From Phialocephala subalpina (taxonomy: Eukaryota > Ascomycota > Leotiomycetes > Helotiales > Mollisiaceae), in NCBI GenBank assembly GCA_900073065.1, contig FJOG01000012.1, positions 109,126 to 173,125 of the forward strand: a stretch of 64,000 bases of DNA. Direction: 5' to 3'. The position numbers and the translations under genes were made by a program. The notes under the pieces are model-generated. The model was not told the DNA's origin and did not search any database. It was given only the letters and a program-made list of their open reading frames with translations. Below are positions 57,152 to 64,000 of the stretch, one piece after another (positions within the stretch are counted from its first letter, which is position 1; every line of letters starts with the position of its first letter).

Positions 57152-57886
57152 ATTGTCTCGGTTGGGGAGTGTGCTAGTTGTGATGGAAACCCTCGATCGA
57201 CGAAACCAGTTGACCAACATTTGACTGTGCCGGATATGGACGCTTGCGTTGCCGAATTGTTCGATTATCAGAATCGGTTGTCTACATCCCAATCAGGTAT
57301 TCTTTCCCATGGCAAAGATGGAGCAATGACTACCGAAACGATAAAATTCATGACGAAATACAGGTCGTATGAAAAGAAGATGATGGCCTGGACCATTGCG
57401 ACAGACTCCATCATTGTCAAATGTCGGGCCTACACCTTTACAATCCAGATTGCGGCAATTTTCACCGTGCTCGGTGGCCTGACAACACCGTTCACCATTG
57501 GCAATCATATTCAGGGCGTTGATCTATCCCAGGTTGTCACTTTCGCATGAGTGCTAGCCGGATCTCTGGTTGTTATAGCCAAGAGCCGATACATCGCTTC
57601 CGTCTTCAGTATGACATGTTTTAATCTCCAAGACAAGGAATCTATCGTGCCCCCAGGGTTCTGGATCTATTGGGCAGTGACCATTCCGTTTATAGTGGTG
57701 ATTACGACGATTTGGTATGCATGGGAGAAGAGAAGGGAGACGAAGTATATTAAAGAGGATATGGATTTAGAGGAGGGGAGTGAGGCGAGGGAGAGGAACA
57801 TTATGGCGGCGATGAGGAAAAGGACGATGAGTAAGGCTAGGGCGTGGGATACGAAGAATAAGGGTCAAGGGGAACTTGTGACTTGA
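57152..57886 (+). pseudogene. Membrane-protein C-terminal remnant, in frame with the caspase-like remnant
   Basis: The frame continues from the caspase-like C-terminus without a stop into a different module: CRAYTFTIQIAAIFTVLGGL, TTPFTIGNHIQGVDLSQVVT, FA, TGA (57548-57550), then VLAGSLVVIAKSRYIASVF and TM FWIYWAVTIPFIVVITTIWY with a basic tail. A known fungal membrane family has YTFTI...GG....P.T.GNRI.GVDP....FCW.LA, so the TGA probably replaces the Trp codon. It looks like the 3' half of a separate membrane-protein gene whose 5' half was lost when it was joined to the caspase-like gene. Confidence 0.65.
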
Positions 57887-58052
57887 GCATTAGCTAATGT
57901 CGAGGCTGCTGTTAGGTGAGAAGTGGATAAGTCTTTGTCTTCCAAATTCTGATCCTTCTAAACCAATTTCCTCAAACGCGTGGAACTCCTCATGTTGATA
58001 TCGGCCCGTGCTCTCTTCAATCGTTAATGTGCCTGATCCTTCGACCCCGTGA

Positions 58053-59587
58053 TCATTCATCCCTCGGCTTCCCACCATTCCTATACTCCCACAACCTACT
58101 CACATCCTTGATCCTCTTCAACGCATTTCCATTCGTCATACCCACTCTCTCACCCCTATCCTGAACAACACTATTCATAAACGCATTCCCCTGATCATCC
58201 ACCTTCCCATTCACCATTGTAAACATCGTATCCAAATAATGCATATTCAACAAATGCCCCGTCCCCTCCCTAACAAACACTGGACCATAAAAAGCATTCC
58301 CGTCAGCGTAAGGTTGAGCTTGAGGACTCGTGAAATCCAAGACTCCGATATTCGCGACGAAGTCGTGACTGTTAGCGTAATGCTCGATGTACTTGATTAC
58401 TCTGTCGCCTCGACCGCCTTTGCCTTCTCCGACGGAGCTTGGGGAGGAGGCTTTGATGAGGGGGTTGTTGAAATGGCGTGCTGCGTTTCCGAAATTGTAA
58501 ATCTCGAGCTTGGACATTACTTCGATTGAGAGATCGGCGAGGAGCCAATCCACAATGGAGGATCCCTCGATGCCTCCTTGCGAATGCGTGATCAAGACAA
58601 CCTTTTTCGTAGCCGGAGCTGCGAGCGCGGATCTCAGTTGAGCGCGACCCAGGCGAATGTCTCTTGTTTTGTAGTCGAGGTCGCGTTGGATGAGGCATTC
58701 AATTAAGTCGAATATGAATCCGTTGCTGGAAGTATGAGGTTAGCATGAGATAGGTGGGTGTGAGAGGGAGACGAACGTGATGTTTCGGATCCCTACAACT
58801 TCTCGTTGAAAAGTTCGAGCGAGGAGGTCGAGATTTGATTGCAGCCACCCCTTTCTGCAAGAACGTCAGTAATTGTGGAAAAAAGGGGGATTGTGAACTG
58901 ACCCAACAGATACGCCATTGATGAAGAACCATAACTCGTGCTCGTCGTTTACAGGGTCGATACCATCTGGAAGACCAACCACTACAAGAAGTTAGTAAGT
59001 GGTTTCAAAGGATGCTGAGGAGCCGAGCTCTTCGGGAGTTCGACTCCCTACGGAATGGTAAAATCAGGGCGGGATTTATACCTACATGCTTCCGTTGTCG
59101 GTGGGCCATTGAGCAATCGAGTGAAAAATAGTGTTATGCCGACGAAAGCTACAAAATAGAGCAGATTGAGGAGGCCTGGGAGGAACCAAAAGATAACAGC
59201 CATGATTGGCAAAGTGATGATCATTAGCAATTGAGTGAAAAGGAGGATCATGTGCAGGGTTATAGCGTAAATGTTCGACCGTGACGGGTACAATTCGTCC
59301 AGAGGTCCAGAGTTGAAATTGAAAGGAACGATGATCAAGGGAAGAAGTTTGCTGAGTTGGAATACAGATTGGAGATCATCCCAGACGAGGCGGAACGGAT
59401 TCTGGTCGACATCTTGAGGAATGGTGATGAAAGGATTATGGCCGAAAGATTGATTCATGTTGATGCGTCCACTGCCAGCCTGAGGCTGTATCGTTCCATT
59501 CGTCATGGGTCTGCGAATCGAAGTGAGTTTCTCCATGATGTGGCCGCTGCCGGTCTTGCTCGCCTTGGTTCCATTCATGGTTGGCAT
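58053..59587 (-). CDS. Membrane-anchored alpha/beta-hydrolase (DUF676-like lipase)
   Basis: Predicted 443 aa, four exons (59587-59086, 58981-58903, 58854-58777, 58725-58053), phases 1, 2 and 2. The N-terminal third holds two adjacent TM hel­ices (ITLHMILLFTQLLMIITLPI, LNLLYFVAFVGITLFF). The hydrolase part starts ELWFFINGVSVGKGWLQSNL and has the nucleophile elbow VVLITHSQGGIEG (H-S-Q-G), preceded by ARTFQREVVGIRN and FDLIECLIQRDL. Late residues NSHDFVANIGVLDF may supply the acid and HLLNMHYL the catalytic His. Related fungal proteins are annotated only as DUF676 or alpha/beta hydrolases; lipid or ester hydrolysis at an internal membrane is likely but unproven. Confidence 0.88.
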
Positions 59588-60170
59588 TGTTTGGAGATTG
59601 CTGTTGAATTTGACGCGTGGGTATGACGCCCTTAAAAGCCGTCGCAGAAGGAAGGTGCGAAGCTGACATTCCAGCCAGTCTCAGAGATATGCTGTGTGAC
59701 AGCCACGGCAAAAGCAAATCTAGGCTGAAGATTGAGCCACAACATGTGAAAGGCTTTCTAGGCAGCGGCCTGAAAGTTCAAAAGCTGAAGATATTATTGC
59801 GTCTTGGGGCATTCATGAACGAGCTGAAAAGGCGATCGTCTTGATCCTTGCGCTCACTTAAGGGCGTTTGCTGACACGCGACCAGCATCTTTACCACCTC
59901 TTCACAATTGCGACCACAGGACCAACGTGGAGAGGTAAGGTTCTCCCATGCAATTGACAGATCAGAGAAGAGATCAGATTCGTCGGTTCATTTGTGTGAG
60001 TCTTCGGCCCAAGGAACGCCACAACCTCATTGGCTGCCACCACACGTGAAGTCTGTACGGCCGAGACAACAAGTGTAACCTCAATCCTCATCAGTCCTTA
60101 CGTGAGATCTCAGCCTTGTAAAGCCTCATTTCCTTCCAGCATTGTTTGCATGTGAATCGCACCGCCTCCT
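59588..60170. other. Intergenic region
   Basis: Upstream of the hydrolase and downstream of the MAPEG gene. No gene; frame 59617-59844 has no motif. Confidence 0.5.
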
Positions 60171-60614
60171 CTACTTCTCAGTCATCGCGAGACCACTCTT
60201 GACAAAAATCCACATGCACCACAGAGCGCCTACGTTCCAAAAAATGCTTCGAATGTAGCTGATCTTTGGATTGCTGATGTTGATATAAGCCAAAGTATAC
60301 GCGACGCGCGAGAGCAGATACCCCACGACGAAAACGTTGGTATCGAGTTTCGCTAGGTTGCCTGCAAGTACTGCTCCAACGAACAATGGAAAGTTCTCCA
60401 TTCCGTTCCTGTGACAAGCTTTGGCTCGTTCGTAGCGACTGAAGACGTCGGCTGGCGTTGACTTGCGCAGCGATTCGACCCAGGCTGTTGAATTTGGGCT
60501 GGCGTTGTTCCATCGACCGTTGTTGGCTTTCTTCATCATGAGAGTTGCGTACGCATGTGGGATCATGGTCAAAGAATAGTACACAGGGATTGCGTAAAAT
60601 GAGAGGTTCGTCAT
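60171..60614 (-). CDS. MAPEG-family membrane protein
   Basis: Single exon, 147 aa from the ATG at 60614 (MTNLSFYAIPVYYSLTMIPH); a further in-frame ATG at 60668 adds 18 residues. Four TM segments are expected. The signature AKACHRNGMENFPLFVGAVL (R.....N..E..P.F) is the MAPEG glutathione-binding and helix-2 motif, followed by YLLSRVAYTLAYINISN. The family (microsomal glutathione transferase, leukotriene C4 synthase and fungal relatives) conjugates glutathione to lipophilic compounds in the ER. In fungi these are mostly uncharacterised. Confidence 0.93.
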   Translation of the reverse strand: MTNLSFYAIPVYYSLTMIPHAYATLMMKKANNGRWNNASPNSTAWVESLRKSTPADVFSRYERAKACHRNGMENFPLFVGAVLAGNLAKLDTNVFVVGYLLSRVAYTLAYINISNPKISYIRSIFWNVGALWCMWIFVKSGLAMTEK

Positions 60615-61318
60615 GATTGCGTTCGCCGAGGAAACGTGAAATTGAACAGCGTTGAGAAGATCAGGCAAGAGGGCTGCTCAGAAGTTGATGTGTTCGTTGG
60701 TTATGGAGCTGATGAAGGACGACTGGTTTTCTTGGTCGCTCAAAATAATAAGAGATCTTAACCTCGTGCTACTTTCAGTGGAATTTGCTTCTTTACGATG
60801 GGTTCCTCGGCATTGGACGCCCCCGACCTCAGGGGAACGATACGTGCAGGCCGTTGGCTAGCAATGGACAATGGGACTTCCCGAACACAGACCTTCATCA
60901 CTTGAAGGAAGTCAATACTGTTGAAAGCTTGGGAGTAAAGGAAGCAAGAAGGTGAAGATATAATTTTTGAGGAGAGTAAGTACAGTAATCGTTCTTGACG
61001 GACCAATAGCAGTTACACCCAATCAGGCTTAGTTGATGGGTACTGTACGTGCTTCGGCGCCCATCTTCGGTGATCATTCTCCCTTCCTTCACAACACACA
61101 CCTCTTGGGTACATGTCAATTGTCTGTTCAAATTAATAATCGCATTGTGGGAAGACGTGAGCGGAGTAGACAACCAGAGACCGACATATTCTGAATCCGT
61201 GACCGAATTCTAGGCTGTTCTGGCCGTGAAGGTCAACGCTGTCAACGAACGCGGTGCGGTCTCCCGTGCTCCCGCAGAACTCGAGTCTCGACCCATCTCA
61301 CCCACCAACTTCACAACC
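60615..61318. other. Divergent promoter region of MAPEG and ITPase/XTPase genes
   Basis: No gene seen. The coding frame of the downstream gene is open from 61226 without the family's start. Confidence 0.5.
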
Positions 61319-61885
61319 ATGGCGTCCACGACAACATCGAAACAAATTGTCGTTGCTTCAAAGAATCCGGTCAAGATAGCTGCAACACTAAAAGGCTTCC
61401 AACGCATGTTCCCCAACATCACATGCACTACACTCGGCATCTCCGTTCCATCAGGCGTGCCAGAGCAACCATTCACGGACGCAGAAACCCTCCAAGGCGC
61501 TCTAAACCGCGCCCAAAACGCACGAGAGCAAGCACCTGAAGGAGACTACTGGGTTGGCCTCGAAGGCGGAGTCGAAGACACGCCTGACCAAACAGCAGGA
61601 ACGCTTCAGTCATTCGCTTGGATCGTAGTCATCGACCATGAAGGAGGACGGATAGGGAAAGCCCGAACGGCGACCTTCTATCAACCAGAGGAAGTAGCAA
61701 AATTGGTTCGTGGAGGTATGGAGTTGGGACATGCAGATGATGCCGTGTTTGGGAGGAGTAACTCGAAGCAGAGTAATGGGAGTGTTGGGTTGTTGACCGG
61801 TGACGTGATAGGAAGGGAAGCTTATTATGTGCAGGCGGTTATTCTGGCCCTCATACCTTTTAAGAATGGGACTTTGTCATTCTGA
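61319..61885 (+). CDS. YjjX-type inosine/xanthosine triphosphatase (DUF84)
   Basis: Single exon, 188 aa from ATG at 61319. Family pattern: KQIVVASKNPVKIAATLKGF at the N-terminus, where the SxNP.K loop binds phosphate; GISVPSGVPEQPFTDAETLQ, the conserved S-G-V..QP....ET segment; ARNA-like NRAQNAREQ; YWVGLEGGVED with the catalytic Glu residues; and GRSNSKQSNGSVGLLTGDVI. Such enzymes remove non-canonical ITP/XTP from the nucleotide pool, giving NDP plus phosphate. An earlier in-frame start at 61226 would add 31 residues that do not belong to the fold. Confidence 0.95.
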   Translation: MASTTTSKQIVVASKNPVKIAATLKGFQRMFPNITCTTLGISVPSGVPEQPFTDAETLQGALNRAQNAREQAPEGDYWVGLEGGVEDTPDQTAGTLQSFAWIVVIDHEGGRIGKARTATFYQPEEVAKLVRGGMELGHADDAVFGRSNSKQSNGSVGLLTGDVIGREAYYVQAVILALIPFKNGTLSF

Positions 61886-62206
61886 TAGATGCTCTTGATA
61901 TGGAGTCTCCACGATCTAGGTGTCATTCCTCATGCCGCGCAGTCAAATCAACCATGCACTCGCAGACTCTATCCCTAGAAAGTCTCTATAGATGAAGCGG
62001 TTACGGCTTCCGTGAAGAGAATAGCTCGCTGTTCTCGATCTGAGTCTTAATTACTTCATTTGTTGGAATCGTTCTGTCTCAAGGAGGCTTTGTGTACTTG
62101 GGAGAACGACTGGGTGCGTTCTGACAACAAATATCAATTCTGCAGTGTTTTGCAATTCCGATTTTCTGGGTTTCGTCGCAAGATGTCAGAACAATCACTT
62201 GTTTGA
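61886..62206. other. Non-coding sequence before the assembly gap
   Basis: 3' flank of the ITPase gene, no gene recognised. Confidence 0.5.
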
Positions 62207-62797
62207 NNNNNNNNNNNNNNNNNNNNNNNNNNNNNNNNNNNNNNNNNNNNNNNNNNNNNNNNNNNNNNNNNNNNNNNNNNNNNNNNNNNNNNNNNNNNNN
62301 NNNNNNNNNNNNNNNNNNNNNNNNNNNNNNNNNNNNNNNNNNNNNNNNNNNNNNNNNNNNNNNNNNNNNNNNNNNNNNNNNNNNNNNNNNNNNNNNNNNN
62401 NNNNNNNNNNNNNNNNNNNNNNNNNNNNNNNNNNNNNNNNNNNNNNNNNNNNNNNNNNNNNNNNNNNNNNNNNNNNNNNNNNNNNNNNNNNNNNNNNNNN
62501 NNNNNNNNNNNNNNNNNNNNNNNNNNNNNNNNNNNNNNNNNNNNNNNNNNNNNNNNNNNNNNNNNNNNNNNNNNNNNNNNNNNNNNNNNNNNNNNNNNNN
62601 NNNNNNNNNNNNNNNNNNNNNNNNNNNNNNNNNNNNNNNNNNNNNNNNNNNNNNNNNNNNNNNNNNNNNNNNNNNNNNNNNNNNNNNNNNNNNNNNNNNN
62701 NNNNNNNNNNNNNNNNNNNNNNNNNNNNNNNNNNNNNNNNNNNNNNNNNNNNNNNNNNNNNNNNNNNNNNNNNNNNNNNNNNNNNNNNNNNNNNNNN
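62207..62797. other. Assembly gap (591 N)
   Basis: Unknown bases. Because the right side is a long microsatellite, the gap is probably the unassembled continuation of that repeat or another repeat; its true length is unknown. Open frames spanning it are artefacts. Confidence 0.98.
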
Positions 62798-62967
62798 ATT
62801 TATTTTATTTTATTTTATTTTATTTTATTTTATTTTATTTTATTTTATTTTATTTTATTTTATTTTATTTTATTTTATTTTATTTTATTTTATTTTATTT
62901 TATTTTATTTTATTTTATTTTATTTTATTTTATTTTATTTTATTTTATTTTATTTTATTTTTTTTTG
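62798..62967. repeat. (ATTTT)n microsatellite at the gap edge
   Basis: About 33 perfect copies of the pentanucleotide ATTTT, ending in a T run and followed by GAGGCGAGGCTC. It starts directly at the N gap, so the array is truncated on the left. Confidence 0.97.
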
Positions 62968-63339
62968 AGGCGAGGCTCTTAGTTTAGCGATCGAAAATGA
63001 GTGTAAGATCTTACATTCGGCCGTACATACAGATCGTTTCTATGAGAGACTGAAGTTGATCAATCCGTCCATCTCCTACGCCTTCTCCCTTGGAAATGTA
63101 TATTTCCATCATGTTCCCAACATCAATTGGTTTAACAAACGAAAGCATGGGAAAGGCATTGCCGATGATGAATAATCTCAAGCTACTGGGTCTTCGCCGA
63201 AGCGCGATCGCATCAGGCTGGATGTCCATCCTTCACTCCAACCTGCAATGACGACGATTGTAGTCAGTGATCCAGCAGCCAAAAATATAGTTATTCAAAT
63301 TAAGCATCTTTCTCCTGGAGATCATCTCCTCTCGCTGGC
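62968..63339. other. Non-coding or unresolved sequence
   Basis: A minus-strand frame at 63011-63229 (72 codons) lies just downstream of the small proline-rich gene. It has no motif; it could be an extra 3' exon but no splice pair supports this. Confidence 0.4.
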
Positions 63340-63652
63340 TTACCAGTAGCCGGTTTCAGCAACGTGGTTGCGGCTGCCTGCGGACTCTCGTGTCTCCTTG
63401 GTTTTCGGAGCATTGTAGGTACTTGTGGACGCCGGTGGAGGCATCCTAGGTACTTTGTATGGCTCTCTCGGGGGCAGAGCCTCTCTTGCAAAGCTCCTAG
63501 GTGCCTTGTATGGCTGCAAGCCGTTGGCTCGGTCTCTGATTGAAATCATCAGCGTGATTACTGTGCAAAACATTGTAGTATGCATACCGTGCAGCGACCT
63601 TGGGTATATAACCGTCGTATGTGGTCCAATTTGAAGAACTCGTGGTACTCAT
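63340..63652 (-). CDS. Small proline-rich hypothetical protein
   Basis: Predicted 86 aa in two exons (63652-63588, 63535-63340) with a GTATGC..ATCAG intron, phase 2. It begins MSTTSSSNWTTYDGYIPKVA and has two similar short blocks, PYKAPRSFAREALPP and PYKVPRMPPPAS, each after a basic residue, then KTKETRESAGSRNHVAETGY. No signal peptide, membrane segment or known domain. The repeated PYK(A/V)PR motif suggests a small linear-motif or scaffold protein. Family not recognised. Confidence 0.55.
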
Positions 63653-64000
63653 GGTCGGCTTGTTAGTGGCGGCGAAGTAGAACAGATTTTGATGGAAATT
63701 TTCAGTGGTATGGTTGATTTGGATGCTTTAAAGTAAATGGCCGTCAAGCCGATCAGACTGCTGAGGAGGAATCCATGGCGCCTTTATACTACACTGTCTT
63801 CGCAAATCGGGTCCTGGGGTGCAGAGCCTGCCCCTCACTTGAACAGACTCGCAGCTTCCATACTTGTCAGGGCCTGGCACCCTTTCAATAGTTGGTGTAT
63901 GCAGGGTTCTGTTTTGCGACAATCACTTAGGAGGATATTCCGTCCTCCTAGAGATATCCAAGTTTCGTTGGATCAGAAGATCAAGCAGCCCGCCTTTGAG
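63653..64000. other. Upstream region of the small gene, window end
   Basis: No gene recognised; frame 63728-63922 has no motif. Confidence 0.45.

Noticed and set aside
43031..57886. Recoding of TGA or stop readthrough as an explanation for the in-frame stops
   Set aside because: TAA and TAG also occur in frame and several loci have frameshifts, while all housekeeping genes here use normal stops; decay is simpler.
59020..59050. tRNA-like T-arm (GGGAGTTCGACTCCC)
   Set aside because: No acceptor stem, D-arm or anticodon arm can be folded around it; it lies in an intron of the hydrolase gene.
62145..62987. Open frames of 259-280 codons rich in ILFYF
   Set aside because: They run through the N gap and the ATTTT microsatellite; not genes.
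1..64000. CRISPR arrays, bacterial operons or ribosome-binding sites
   Set aside because: The window is eukaryotic with spliced genes; no regularly spaced direct repeats with unique spacers were seen.

Overview
The window is nuclear DNA of a filamentous ascomycete (Pezizomycotina). Genes are split by many 45-200 bp introns with GT..AG ends and CTAAC-like branch points, and gene content is typically fungal: CFEM GPI protein, Dug3, CENP-T, Cms1, a fungal NLR with ankyrin repeats, GH16/GH131 secreted enzymes. A leotiomycete-like fungus would fit, but the order cannot be fixed from sequence alone. The assembly has one gap of 591 N (62207-62797), followed directly by a pentanucleotide microsatellite. 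Exon models below were built by hand; for each multi-exon CDS the exon lengths sum to a whole number of codons.

Layout. 0-8.3 kb: accessory metabolism, all on the minus strand (BAHD/condensation-fold acyltransferase, MFS sugar transporter, Frm2/Hbn1-type nitroreductase). 8.9-9.2 kb: a short inverted-repeat element. 9.7-13.8 kb: a STAND/NLR protein with a zinc-finger insertion and ankyrin repeats. 15.2-18.1 kb: a secreted S41 protease. 18.3-20.5 kb: a small unresolved gene and a CFEM protein.

21-42 kb is the housekeeping core: Cms1 (ribosome biogenesis), CENP-T (kinetochore), SURF1 (cytochrome oxidase assembly), a UBX protein (Cdc48 cofactor), Rac GTPase, a Nop6-like RRM protein, a small membrane protein, a Teb1-like double-Myb telobox protein, a SAM methyltransferase and a DCAF11-like WD40 protein. 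These are intact and closely packed, apart from a broken 2EXR gene at 33.6-34.5 kb and a gene-poor 27-30.2 kb stretch upstream of Rac.

43-57.9 kb is a gene graveyard. It holds recognisable but broken copies of a glutamine-synthetase-like gene, a GH2 mannosidase-like C-terminus, a GH131 glucanase, a multi-pass membrane protein, a UPF1-like SF1 helicase and a caspase-like (C14) protein joined in frame to a membrane domain. The in-frame stops are mostly ones reachable by single C-to-T or G-to-A changes (CAG/CAA to TAG/TAA, TGG to TGA), mixed with single-base frameshifts. Two intact genes (Dug3 and a GH16 hydrolase) sit inside it. 58-64 kb returns to intact genes: a membrane-anchored alpha/beta hydrolase, a MAPEG protein, a YjjX-type ITPase/XTPase and a small proline-rich hypothetical protein.
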